24,143 bases of DNA from assembly GCA_037130845.1 (NCBI GenBank), contig JBAXSE010000020.1, forward strand, positions 1 to 24,143, given 5' to 3'. The position numbers and the translations under genes were made by a program. The notes under the pieces are model-generated. The model worked only from the letters and a program-made list of their open reading frames with translations. It did no database searches and was not told the DNA's origin. This document shows positions 7,459 to 15,627 of the stretch, one piece after another (the first letter of the stretch is position 1; every line of letters starts with the position of its first letter). The DNA comes from 1-14-0-10-37-14 sp037130845 (GTDB lineage: Bacteria > Patescibacteriota > Patescibacteriia > Patescibacteriales > Patescibacteriaceae).

Positions 7459-9588
7459 ATGAAAAAGATTATTTTTTTGGCCCTCGCCTTGTTGATACTT
7501 GCGCCAGCGGCCTGCAATGTCCAAGCCGCAACCGCGGTTAGTTCGTCCAAAGCGGGAGTCAAGAAAGTAAAGGTGGTTAAGAAGTTTAATAACATTGCCG
7601 AACTCAAAAAGTTCTTGACGCCTTTGTCTTATTCGTCAAATTATGGTTATAGCCGCGGCGCGATCATGGATACGGCGGTTCAATCTTGGTCGGCTCCAAC
7701 GGCGGCCATGCCGTCAGGCGCGGTGGCTAAGACTGCTGATTATTCCTCGACTAATATCCAGGTAGCGGGCGTCGATGAATCTGATATTGTTAAGACGGAT
7801 GGCGATTATATTTACGCCTTGTCCCGCAATAATCTGCAGATAATTAAGGCTCGCCCGGCGGGTCAGGCTAGAGTTGTTACCACTATCCAGTTCAAGAACT
7901 ATCCTCAAGATATGTATATCAGCGATGGCAAGCTAGTGGTGTTCGGTAATGATTATAGCATTGGTGATATGCCGTACGCCAAGACCTGGATCCGCCGTTA
8001 TGGATATACGTATGTCAAGATTTTTGATATCGCGAATCCGGCCATGCCTAAGCTGGTGCGAGATTTATCTTTTGAAGGCAACTACAGCGACTCTCGCGTT
8101 AGCGGCGGTTATCTGTATTTCTTGACTAATTATTCCAGCGGCCAATGGTTAGCTGATGGGATCTTGCCTAAGGCGGTAGATGGCGGAAAAATTGTCAGTT
8201 ATGGCAAAACTTTCCCTAATGTTTATTACTTTGATATCCCTTATCGCGGCGCCAGCTTTACCGTCTTGGCGGCGGTCAGCCTCAAGGATAATGCCAGGCC
8301 GATAAAGCGAGATGTTTATCTGATGCCTGATAATCAAAACTTGTATGTGTCGGCTAATAATTTTTATTTGACTTATACCAAGTATTTTAATGAAGATGAT
8401 TTCTTGATTAGGGTAACCAGAAATGTTTTGCAGCCGTATTTATCACCCGAAGAGAATGACCGTATTGCCAAGATTAGCGCGATTGATGGAGCTATCTTAA
8501 ATGACGAAGAAAAATTACATAAAATAGATTTGGTCTTGCAGAATTATCTTTTAGGCCTTGATGATGCCAAGCGAACCGAGCTAAGCAAGAAGATTGAAGA
8601 CTTGGCCACCGTACAATTCAAGGCGCAGGTTGATGACTTGGAAAAAACGGTTATCCAGAAAATTGCCTATAGCGGCGATACCTTTACATATCAAGGGTCG
8701 GTTGAAGTGCGGGGGTCGCTCTTGAATCAATTCTCGATGGATGAGGATAATGGTTATTTCCGCGTCGCTACTACCAAGAATCGCAACTGGTCGAGCTTTG
8801 CTACCGCTGAGGACAATGTCTCTTATAGTAATGTATATATTCTGGACAAGGATTTGAATCCGACGGGCGCCTTAGAGAAGCTGGCAAAAGGTGAGCGCAT
8901 TTATTCGGCGCGCTTTATGCAGGGCCGGGCTTATCTGGTAACCTTCCAACAAGTTGATCCATTGTTTGTAATCGATGTTAGTAATCCGGTGAAACCAGCA
9001 GTCTTAGGGCAACTCAAAGTGCCTGGTTTCTCTACCTATCTGCATCCGTATGACGAAAAAACAATCATCGGCTTTGGCCGCCAGACAGCTACCACCGACA
9101 AAGGCCAAGTAGTGACCAAAGGCCTCAAGATTTCTTTGTTTGATGTCAGCGATGTGGCTAATCCTAAGGAAAAATCAACAGTTGAGCTGGGCGGACAAGG
9201 CAGTGATTCTCCGGCGCTGTACGATCACAAAGCTTTTATGTTAGCCAAAAGCAAGAATCGCTTGGTAATTCCGGTATATTTGACTAAAGTTGGCGGTACT
9301 TGGGGTGATTATCAGGATAGCGGCGCGGCAGTTTTTGCTATAGATAGCCAAAAAATAACCCAACTGGGCTTGATTAGCCATCACCGTCCCGGCGCCACGC
9401 CATATGATTGGACTAGCCGGAATGACAATTTTTACGGCGATACAGTCAAAAGAGCTTTATATATAGAGGAAAACCTCTACACTATTTCCGATAACTACGT
9501 CAAGATTAATAATTTTAGCAGCCTAAAAGACCTTAAAGTAGTTGATTTAAACTTGACGAACAGCGATTTTAACATTATAAACAGATAA
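7459..9588 (+). CDS. Secreted beta-propeller domain protein (PF09826 type)
   Basis: 709 residues beginning with a Sec signal peptide (MKKIIFLALALLILAPAA, likely cleavage after VQAATA near residue 25). The family signature is STNIQVAGVDESDIVKTDG (about 91-109), followed by DYIYALSRNNLQII, the first propeller blades. This matches the beta-propeller family seen in Bacilli, archaea and candidate phyla. Repeated blade patterns such as VKIFDIANPAMPKLVRDL, LFVIDVSNPVKPAVLGQL and ISLFDVSDVANPKEKSTV are clear. A charged helical stretch (about 325-400) interrupts the propeller, as in other members. No catalytic motif is visible. It probably acts outside the membrane as a binding or adhesion scaffold. 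A perfect palindrome just upstream may control it. Reading frame is intact. Confidence 0.85.
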   Translation: MKKIIFLALALLILAPAACNVQAATAVSSSKAGVKKVKVVKKFNNIAELKKFLTPLSYSSNYGYSRGAIMDTAVQSWSAPTAAMPSGAVAKTADYSSTNIQVAGVDESDIVKTDGDYIYALSRNNLQIIKARPAGQARVVTTIQFKNYPQDMYISDGKLVVFGNDYSIGDMPYAKTWIRRYGYTYVKIFDIANPAMPKLVRDLSFEGNYSDSRVSGGYLYFLTNYSSGQWLADGILPKAVDGGKIVSYGKTFPNVYYFDIPYRGASFTVLAAVSLKDNARPIKRDVYLMPDNQNLYVSANNFYLTYTKYFNEDDFLIRVTRNVLQPYLSPEENDRIAKISAIDGAILNDEEKLHKIDLVLQNYLLGLDDAKRTELSKKIEDLATVQFKAQVDDLEKTVIQKIAYSGDTFTYQGSVEVRGSLLNQFSMDEDNGYFRVATTKNRNWSSFATAEDNVSYSNVYILDKDLNPTGALEKLAKGERIYSARFMQGRAYLVTFQQVDPLFVIDVSNPVKPAVLGQLKVPGFSTYLHPYDEKTIIGFGRQTATTDKGQVVTKGLKISLFDVSDVANPKEKSTVELGGQGSDSPALYDHKAFMLAKSKNRLVIPVYLTKVGGTWGDYQDSGAAVFAIDSQKITQLGLISHHRPGATPYDWTSRNDNFYGDTVKRALYIEENLYTISDNYVKINNFSSLKDLKVVDLNLTNSDFNIINR

Positions 9589-9600
9589 CCAGTAGATTAA

Positions 9601-9678
9601 ATATCAAAGATCAAAGATTAAAGATGTTGAGTCCTTCTTGAGGCAAGTTCAGGAAGGACACTAAACTTTTGACCTTTG
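9601..9678. repeat. Intergenic inverted repeat with central hairpin
   Basis: The outer arms TCAAAGATCAAAGATT and (opposite strand) TCAAAGGTCAAAAGTT match with a few changes. Inside is an 11-bp stem, GTCCTTCTTGA (9631-9641) with TCAGGAAGGAC (9649-9659), holding one G-T pair. There is no T-run after the stem, so a terminator role is weak. It looks like a small intergenic repeat, and it fills the gap between the propeller gene and the next gene. Confidence 0.5.
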
Positions 9679-9692
9679 AATTATTGTATCGC

Positions 9693-10502
9693 ATGAGAAA
9701 GATTAATGTCTCCAGTTTCTTGCCTTTTGCTTCCGCTGTTACTTATTTAATTATAATACAGTGGGTATTTAGCAATCCGCGAATTCTGAACAACCCGTTG
9801 CTTACTCCGCCTTTGTCTATATATATCAATGGCACATCTATCGCCTTGGTGATTATTACTCTATTAACCTCTTTGTTGATTACCAAGCGCGGGCAACTTG
9901 CTTCTTGGTATAACTTCTCTCTTTTCCCGTTGGCAATTATTTTTTCGGTCGTGCCTTATTTGGTAATTTCCGACAGTCAGAGCTTGTTGCAACTTGTTGT
10001 AGCTTGGGGATCTGCAATCTTGATTTATCTTTATTGGCGTTACGTTTTCTTTTATCTTTATACGCCCAGTCGTTACACTGCCTTTAGCCTGGAAAACATT
10101 TCTTTTTACGGTAATTTCTTTGTTATATTTTTGCTGGGCGCCGGAGTCTTGGGGCTTAAATTGTTCTTAGGTCTTGGCGGATTAATGGTAACCGGTTTAG
10201 TGGCTGTGATTTTAGCCTTGGTTATTTATCAGAGCTTTTGGGTTTCCAAATATTCCTTTAAGGAATCTTGGCCGGTTTATGTCGGGTCTTGGCTGGTTTT
10301 ACTGGAAACATTTTTTGCCTTGACTCTCTTGCCGAACGACTATCAATTGTTGGCTTTTGTTTGGTCGACAATCTATTATCTGGTCGTGACGATTGTCAGT
10401 GACTACCTTGGCCATCAGTTGAATTCTTTTAAGATGAAAGCTTATTTAATAATTGCGGGCGTTAGTTGGCTCTTGTTGTTTGCTACCGCTCAATGGATTT
10501 AA
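9693..10502 (+). CDS. Polytopic membrane protein, unknown function
   Basis: 269 residues from the ATG at 9693. An upstream in-frame TTG at 9669 would add eight residues that look less natural before MRKINVSSF. About eight hydrophobic spans are visible, for example VTYLIIIQWVF, ALVIITLLTSLLI, LFPLAIIFSVVPYLVI, LLQLVVAWGSAILIYLYWRY, FFVIFLLGAGVLGLKLFLGL, VTGLVAVILALVIYQSFW and AYLIIAGVSWLLLFATAQWI. I recognise no catalytic or transport motif. The stop lies 1 nt before the ATG of the HtrA-like gene, so the two are very likely translationally coupled and may act as a membrane pair. No Shine-Dalgarno is seen. Confidence 0.8.
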   Translation: MRKINVSSFLPFASAVTYLIIIQWVFSNPRILNNPLLTPPLSIYINGTSIALVIITLLTSLLITKRGQLASWYNFSLFPLAIIFSVVPYLVISDSQSLLQLVVAWGSAILIYLYWRYVFFYLYTPSRYTAFSLENISFYGNFFVIFLLGAGVLGLKLFLGLGGLMVTGLVAVILALVIYQSFWVSKYSFKESWPVYVGSWLVLLETFFALTLLPNDYQLLAFVWSTIYYLVVTIVSDYLGHQLNSFKMKAYLIIAGVSWLLLFATAQWI

Positions 10503-10503
10503 T

Positions 10504-11583
10504 ATGCAGTTGATTACAGAAAAAAATTGGAAGCAGATATTGTTGTTATTGGCGGCCGGTGTCTTGTCCGGCTTGATTGGCGCCTATATCTTTAGTTATT
10601 CCGTTAGTTGGTATATTAATTCTAACAATTTATTGTCAACGCAGTTTACCGAAAAGTATGGAGCCAGCGACCGCGTCGTTATCCAGGATGCCAAGAATGT
10701 GGTAGTCGAGCAGGACGCAAGCGTGGCCGAGGCGGTGAAGAGCGGCAGCGCTTATCTGGTCGGCTTTTATAAAAAAACCAACAACGATGCATATGACTTG
10801 AGCCAGACGGTCGGCCAAGGGGTTATCTTGTCGGCAGACGGTTGGCTGTTGGCTGATAATAACAAGATTGTCGAACCTGCAGAATGGCGCACTCTGGTAG
10901 CGATTAATAGCGAGGGCAAAGTATTCCAATTGGATCAGGCCTACAAAGATAAGACTTCCGGTTATTGGCTGATTAAGATGGTTGATGCCCGATCTTTGCC
11001 TGTGGTATCTTTCGCTTCGGCGCGCGTCTTGGAGCCTGGCCAGATTGTGGTGGTTGTGGGTTGGCAAAAAAATCCAGTCATTTCATATTATCGAGGCGGT
11101 GAATACAAGCAGATTGTCCGCTCGAGCGACTTGCCGGCCAGACAATTGTTGTTGAGCAATAATGTCGCCGGATTATTCTTGGTGTTGAATATGGCCAAAC
11201 AGGTTGTAGGGGTGGTGGATGACAAAGGCATCCAGTCGCTGGATTATTATCTGCCATTGATAGACAACCTGTCTTTAGACAAGGCGAATCGAGCGGTTCT
11301 CGGCGTCTATTACAAAGATTTGAGCAATATTGTGACCAACAAGGCGCCGATGATCGGCGTGCAGCTGGTTAAGAGCGATGGCAATGCGGCCGTGCAAAAA
11401 GGCTCGGTGGCTGACCGCGCCGGCCTAAAAGAAGGCGATATTATCCTGTCGGTAGACAATGTGGAGCTTAATGCCGATAATGACTTAGCCGAACTTATTT
11501 CTATCTACAAGCCGAAGAGCAAACTATATCTAAAGATTAAACGCGACCAAACGGAAAAAGTTGTCGAAATAAAACTTGATTAG
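10504..11583 (+). CDS. Membrane-anchored HtrA-like PDZ protein lacking the catalytic triad
   Basis: 359 residues. Start ATG 10504 is preferred because it directly precedes a normal anchor; an upstream in-frame ATG at 10453 lies inside the previous gene. Residues 10-33 form a membrane span, and the rest is extracytoplasmic. The body follows the Do/HtrA serine-protease plan: SVAEAVKSGSAYLVGF, then GQGVILSADGWLLADNNKIV (104-123), where active proteases have the TNxHVV His. The Asp region reads SGYWLIKM (152-159) and the Ser region NNVAGLFLV (219-227) where GNSGGP is expected, so His, Asp and Ser all seem absent. The C-terminal PDZ domain (about 265-357) is well kept, with GSVADRAGLKEGDIILSVDN. 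Likely a non-proteolytic binding or chaperone protein in the envelope. It is followed by a strong terminator. Confidence 0.8.
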   Translation: MQLITEKNWKQILLLLAAGVLSGLIGAYIFSYSVSWYINSNNLLSTQFTEKYGASDRVVIQDAKNVVVEQDASVAEAVKSGSAYLVGFYKKTNNDAYDLSQTVGQGVILSADGWLLADNNKIVEPAEWRTLVAINSEGKVFQLDQAYKDKTSGYWLIKMVDARSLPVVSFASARVLEPGQIVVVVGWQKNPVISYYRGGEYKQIVRSSDLPARQLLLSNNVAGLFLVLNMAKQVVGVVDDKGIQSLDYYLPLIDNLSLDKANRAVLGVYYKDLSNIVTNKAPMIGVQLVKSDGNAAVQKGSVADRAGLKEGDIILSVDNVELNADNDLAELISIYKPKSKLYLKIKRDQTEKVVEIKLD

Positions 11584-11592
11584 AATATATCC

Positions 11593-11632
11593 AAACAAAA
11601 ATAGCTCCGATGTATCGGGGCTATTTTTGTTT
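11593..11632 (+). terminator. Strong rho-independent terminator
   Basis: An 18-bp stem with one G-T pair (11593-11610 with 11615-11632) and a TGTA loop, ending in TATTTTTGTTT. It closes the pilT-side gene run 10 bp after the HtrA-like stop. The A-rich left arm lets it act on the opposite strand as well. Confidence 0.9.
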
Positions 11633-11653
11633 GAGCAATAGTTGTGCTATAAT
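11627..11653 (+). promoter_or_regulatory. pgk promoter with extended -10
   Basis: TGCTATAAT (11645-11653) is a perfect extended -10. The best -35 is TTGTTT (11627-11632), 15 bp away and inside the end of the preceding terminator. A start near 11660 gives a leader of only about 15 nt before the pgk ATG at 11675. Confidence 0.65.
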
Positions 11654-11674
11654 GACAAAAAATAAGCAAACAAT

Positions 11675-12859
11675 ATGAGAATAAAAACTATCACAGCGGC
11701 GCATAATCTGGCGGGCAAAAAAGTATTGGTGCGCGTCGACTTTAATGTGCCTTTGAAAAAAGGCAAAATCGTCGAAAGCTACAAGATAACCGCCAATCTG
11801 CCGCTTATTAAATATCTGATCAAAAAAGAGGCAAAAGTTATTTTAGTAAGCCATCTGGGTGAACCGGTTTTTACAACGGCAGGCAAAGCCAAAGAACGAG
11901 CTTCGCTCAGCCTGGAACCGGTTGCCAAAAGCCTGGCTAAAATGTTGAATAAAAAAGTCTTGTTTTGCCCTCAGCCGATTGGCAGCCAGGACTTAAAGAA
12001 GCAAATCACGGGGTTAAAAGATGGCCAGGTGGTTTTGTTGGAAAACATCCGTTTTTATGAAGGTGAAACTAAAAACAAGAAATCGTTTGCCAAAAGCTTG
12101 GCCGCGCTTGGTGATGTTTATGTTAATAATGCCTTTGCCGTTTCGCATCGCGACCATGCCTCGGTTTCGGCTATCAAGAATTATTTGCCAAGTTACGCCG
12201 GCACTTTGATCGAAGAAGAAGTCTTGGCTTTGGCCAAACTAATGCATCCTCAAACGCCTTTTGTGGCGGTAATCGGCGGCGCCAAAATAGACACCAAAGT
12301 AGCCTTGATTAAAAAATTATCAAAAAAAGCAGATTTTGTGCTGGTAGGCGGAGCAGTGGCCAATTGTTTCTTGGCCGCGCGCGGCTTAAAGGTAGGTAAA
12401 TCTCCTGCCACCAAAGAACAAATCGCCTTGGCTAAAAAAATCGACAGCCGCAAGATTATAGTGCCGATTGACGTGATAGTTACTGACAAGAATTTCAAAG
12501 AAATCACCGTCAAAAAAGCAGGACAGGTGGGCGCCAAGGAATATATTTATGATATCGGTCCGGAAACCATGAAGCTCTATGCCAGATTCTTGCGCTCCGC
12601 TAAGACGATATTTTGGAATGGGCCGGTCGGCCTATTTGAGCAGCCTCGCTTGCGGCAAGGCACCTTGTTTATCGGCCGGACTATCGCCCAGCACGCCAAA
12701 GGGCGCGCCTACGGCGTGGTTGGCGGCGGAGAAACAATCGAGGCTCTGCGCATGACCGATATGATGGATTATGTCGATTGGGTGTCTACCGGCGGCGGCG
12801 CCAGCATCGCCTTTTTGAGCGGAGAAAAAATGCCCGGCCTAAAAGGACTGGTCAAATAA
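11675..12859 (+). CDS. pgk: Phosphoglycerate kinase
   Basis: Transfers phosphate between 1,3-bisphosphoglycerate and ADP to give 3-phosphoglycerate and ATP. The 394 residues match the family. Motifs: VLVRVDFNVPLKKGKI (17-32), LVSHLGEP (57-64), VLLENIRFYEGE, AFAVSHRDHASV, VIGGAKIDTK, a nucleotide-site FWNGPVGLFE, and VVGGGETIEAL with STGGGAS near the C-terminus. Two deviations stand out. The substrate-binding Arg of SHLGRP is Glu63, and the usual GGGDT is GGGET (Glu353). The fold and other key residues (Arg20, His60, Lys of GGAK) are kept, so it is probably active. It opens an operon with the enolase-like gene 1 bp downstream. Confidence 0.95.
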   Translation: MRIKTITAAHNLAGKKVLVRVDFNVPLKKGKIVESYKITANLPLIKYLIKKEAKVILVSHLGEPVFTTAGKAKERASLSLEPVAKSLAKMLNKKVLFCPQPIGSQDLKKQITGLKDGQVVLLENIRFYEGETKNKKSFAKSLAALGDVYVNNAFAVSHRDHASVSAIKNYLPSYAGTLIEEEVLALAKLMHPQTPFVAVIGGAKIDTKVALIKKLSKKADFVLVGGAVANCFLAARGLKVGKSPATKEQIALAKKIDSRKIIVPIDVIVTDKNFKEITVKKAGQVGAKEYIYDIGPETMKLYARFLRSAKTIFWNGPVGLFEQPRLRQGTLFIGRTIAQHAKGRAYGVVGGGETIEALRMTDMMDYVDWVSTGGGASIAFLSGEKMPGLKGLVK

Positions 12860-12860
12860 T

Positions 12861-14042
12861 ATGCCATACATCAAGCAATCTTTTATTAAGCAGCAGTTAG
12901 GCGGCCATTCGGATGAGCTTTGGTTTTTGTCTTTGGTTTTTAATGACGGCTATATGGTGACTAGCAATATGCCGGCAAATTTCAAGCCTGCAAATATCAG
13001 CGCGCCAGGTTTGGCAGTTATACCGGAACTGGAAGGATTGAATCTGGATGAGGATTTATTAAAGACTGCCGAAGAGATTGTTATTACGCAAGCGAGCGCC
13101 TTGCGTTCTTTCCCCTTGCTGTTAAGCGCCGCTATTCTAAAGGCCTTGGCGCATTATCAGAAAAAACCTTTGTATGTATTATTGCAAGAGATTGCCGGCA
13201 ATAACGATCCGAAATTACCGACGCCGATAATCACATATTTCTATGGAGCAGCAAGCGGCGAAACCGATTTGGATTTTTCGGAATATCTATTATTGCCGGG
13301 AGCTAAAAACGCCCGTTCGGTCAAAGAAAAAATATTAACCATGGCAGGGCTAAATGGAAAAATATCCGAATTGTTATCCAAAAACGGCTACGAAGCCAGC
13401 TGGGGAAGGTCAGGCGCTTGGTCGGCCAGCCTAAACTCTTCGATAGCTGCCTTTAATTTATTAGAGGCAGCTGTAATAGATGGCGGCTGGACCTTGGGCG
13501 CAGACTATCAGCTGGGTGTGGCAGTTGGAGCCGGGCAACTCTATAACAAGAAAACCGGCAAATACCATTTTGGCGGCGATCAGTTATTATCGGGTGTTGA
13601 TCTACTATCTGTTTTTAGCGACTGGCACCATCAGCATCACATTGGTTATCTGGAAGATGCTTGTGATGGCGCGGATCAGCATGGCGCCGATAATCTTTAT
13701 GCCGAGCTGGGCGGTAAGATGCTATTGTCTGCTAACCGCACCTTAGCCGGAGACGAAGCTTGGTTGCGCAACAGCCTGTCAAAAAGATATTTTAATTGCG
13801 TTAGCATTGAATTGTCAGATTTTGCCAAATGGAGCCAGCTATTGGAGTTTGTGCAGGTTGCCCGTAAGCACAACCTGGCTATTGTTTTGGTTGATCAGTC
13901 GGCAAATAACCAAGATGTTTGGCTTAGTGACCTGGCCGTAGCTCTAAACTTTGATTTTGTGCGCTTTGGATCGTTATTTGGCTTAGAGAGAACGCAGAAA
14001 TATAATCGACTTTGTACTATCGAAGAAGAATTAGCCAGTTAA
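12861..14042 (+). CDS. Enolase-like protein with degenerate active site (pseudoenolase)
   Basis: 393 residues, somewhat shorter than enolase (about 430). The N-terminal segment with SRGNPTVE is missing. Homology is visible in KKPLYVLLQEIAG (101-113, cf. PLYxxIxxLNG), LDFSEYLLLPGA (137-148, cf. VDIQEFMIxPVGA), AGQLYNKKTGKY, IGYLEDACD (261-269, cf. VSIEDxLDE), SDLAVALNFDFVRFGSL (356-372, cf. ADLAVGxxAGQIKTGS) and KYNRLCTIEEEL (380-391). Expected catalytic and metal residues are replaced: GDEGG reads GRSGA (182-186), MDCAASEF reads VAVGAGQL, GDDL reads SANR (290-293), IKxNQIG reads IELSDFA (Lys to Glu317), SHRSGE reads VDQSAN (His to Asp345), and IKTGS reads VRFGS (Lys to Arg368). Enolase catalysis looks impossible, but the full-length open frame suggests a retained, different role. 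Confidence 0.8.
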   Translation: MPYIKQSFIKQQLGGHSDELWFLSLVFNDGYMVTSNMPANFKPANISAPGLAVIPELEGLNLDEDLLKTAEEIVITQASALRSFPLLLSAAILKALAHYQKKPLYVLLQEIAGNNDPKLPTPIITYFYGAASGETDLDFSEYLLLPGAKNARSVKEKILTMAGLNGKISELLSKNGYEASWGRSGAWSASLNSSIAAFNLLEAAVIDGGWTLGADYQLGVAVGAGQLYNKKTGKYHFGGDQLLSGVDLLSVFSDWHHQHHIGYLEDACDGADQHGADNLYAELGGKMLLSANRTLAGDEAWLRNSLSKRYFNCVSIELSDFAKWSQLLEFVQVARKHNLAIVLVDQSANNQDVWLSDLAVALNFDFVRFGSLFGLERTQKYNRLCTIEEELAS

Positions 14043-14048
14043 CCTTAA

Positions 14049-14082
14049 AGCCGCTTCCAAACTGGATGGCGGCTGTTTCTTA
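14049..14082 (+). terminator. Probable terminator after the enolase-like gene
   Basis: AGCCGC (14049-14054) pairs with GCGGCT (14069-14074), with an inner TCCA/TGGA helix, followed by GTTTCTTATTGATTTT. The T-run is broken, so it may be partial, allowing read-through into the iPGM-like gene. A second small stem, TAGCAA-TTTTT-TTGCTA (14091-14107), follows it. Confidence 0.6.
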
Positions 14083-14119
14083 TTGATTTTTAGCAATTTT
14101 TTTGCTAAGTTGCATATGT

Positions 14120-15622
14120 ATGTCAAAAAACACTAATCGCTTGGTAACTCTGATTGTCGGCGGGTGGGGGACCGCTCCATCCGGCATTGGCAATTTGATC
14201 AGTGAAAACAGCAAGGAATTAAGCTCTTTAGGGATGCATTATCCTGTTTTTGCCTTGGATTCGGCATTACCAAAAGAGTCGGCTGGCCAGACTAACAACT
14301 GGAATCAAGGTTATTCTGAGATTGCTACCGGCCAGGGTATTGTCTCTGCGCAGGACAAGTTGTTAGCCGCTTTGGAAAACGCGGAGCTTTATCAGCATCC
14401 TTTTTGGCTAGAAATAGCCAAAAAATTAAAGAAATCAGGCGGCAAGCTCCAAGTGCTGCTGCTTTGGGATGATAGCTACGAAATTAAGCATATTTTGCAT
14501 AATTTAAGCCTTTTGGCCTCCCGCAAGAAATTGCCGATCATTCTCCATTTAATCCCGCTGGTCACTACCGGCCTTAATCAGGCTATTATAGAGGCTCAAA
14601 ACCAGCAATTGGCGGTTGGTTCTGTGGCCTCGATAGAACATTTGGACCAAACGCAAGATTGGGCTACGGTTGAGAAATATTACAATCTTTTAACTAACGG
14701 TTCGGCCGAAGTTTCAACCAGCTCTTTGGCTGATGTCTTGGCGGAATTGTCTGCCGGCAAGCTTTTTTGTTTCGGTGACCCTTCTGGCGTTCCGGTAGGC
14801 AATATCACGGATCAGGACGCAGTGTTGGCGGTAAATCTGCGCTCAATATTTTTTGTCGAGATTATGCAGGCGCTAAGCAAGAAAGAATTTAGTTTTTTTG
14901 AACGCCGTAATCGCGTGTTTGACGCTTTATATTTTTCATTGCTGCCATTAGCCGGTTTAGCCGGAGAAAAATATTTTTATACTTTTGACAAACAACCAAA
15001 AACCGTAGCAAAAATTCTATTAGATAATGATTTAAGCGTATCTTACTATGCGCAAGCTGATCGGCCGCAAAGACTGTTATTGCTTGGACGAGGTGACTTT
15101 TTGCCCAGTGATCAAGAGTCTTTTTCTTTTATATATTTCAAAGCCGCTGATTTAAGCTATTCGATTGAGGAGCAAGCGCAAGCGGTTGTCAAAGGCGTCG
15201 CGAGCGATATAAAAAAAGAGACAGACGCAATCTTTATTGATTTTTCTTGGTTAGACAAGGCGATCGGGCGGCCCCTGGAAGAGGTGGCTCGGTTGGTAGA
15301 GATTACTGATCGTTTTATCGGAGCATTGTCCAAGGAAGTGTTGGCAGCCGGCAGGCATTTGTTGATAGTGTCGCATGCGCCAATGTTGGAAAGCTATTTA
15401 GACCCCAAGACCGATGCGTTGTCGTCCGTGTTTTCCGCGAGGCCGGTGTTAGCAACTTTGATTTCACCTGATTATGTAGGCAAGAATATTTATGCCCAAG
15501 CCTTTGAAGGGGATTGGGGGCAATTGGCTCCGGTCGGTTCTTTGGCGCAGTTGGCCGCGACTCAGCTCAAGCTCTGCGGCTTGCCGGAACAAAAAGGTCT
15601 TGATGTGCAGAGCCTGGTTTAA
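14120..15622 (+). CDS. iPGM-like protein with degenerate active site (pseudo-phosphoglycerate mutase)
   Basis: 500 residues from ATG 14120, close to the roughly 510 of cofactor-independent phosphoglycerate mutase. An upstream TTG at 14102 adds an unlikely LSCIC stretch. Family landmarks are visible: LIVGGWGTAP (cf. LIILDGWG), YPVFALDSALPKESAGQ (cf. YPHTxLxASGxxVGLPEGQ), EIATGQGIVSAQDKLLAAL (cf. NIGAGRIVYQxLxRI), WATVEKYYNLLTNG (cf. RWxRVEKAYxAMVxG), AVLAVNLR and the C-terminal LCGLPEQKGLDVQSL. Key residues appear lost: the metal Asp (LDG to GG, Gly14), the catalytic Ser of GNSEVGH (Trp61), His in SDGGVHSH (DDSYEIKH), FLDGRD (LIPLVT), the second Arg of FRPDR (Phe), and ADHGN (VSHAPM). An alkaline-phosphatase-type metal site cannot form. 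Its stop is 5 bp before murJ. Confidence 0.8.
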   Translation: MSKNTNRLVTLIVGGWGTAPSGIGNLISENSKELSSLGMHYPVFALDSALPKESAGQTNNWNQGYSEIATGQGIVSAQDKLLAALENAELYQHPFWLEIAKKLKKSGGKLQVLLLWDDSYEIKHILHNLSLLASRKKLPIILHLIPLVTTGLNQAIIEAQNQQLAVGSVASIEHLDQTQDWATVEKYYNLLTNGSAEVSTSSLADVLAELSAGKLFCFGDPSGVPVGNITDQDAVLAVNLRSIFFVEIMQALSKKEFSFFERRNRVFDALYFSLLPLAGLAGEKYFYTFDKQPKTVAKILLDNDLSVSYYAQADRPQRLLLLGRGDFLPSDQESFSFIYFKAADLSYSIEEQAQAVVKGVASDIKKETDAIFIDFSWLDKAIGRPLEEVARLVEITDRFIGALSKEVLAAGRHLLIVSHAPMLESYLDPKTDALSSVFSARPVLATLISPDYVGKNIYAQAFEGDWGQLAPVGSLAQLAATQLKLCGLPEQKGLDVQSLV

Positions 15623-15627
15623 TATTT

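Noticed and set aside
12861..15622. Idea that the enolase-like and iPGM-like genes are frameshifted pseudogenes
   Set aside because: Both frames are open over nearly the full family length, start and stop cleanly, and keep tight operon spacing. Loss is at the active-site residues and not in the reading frame.
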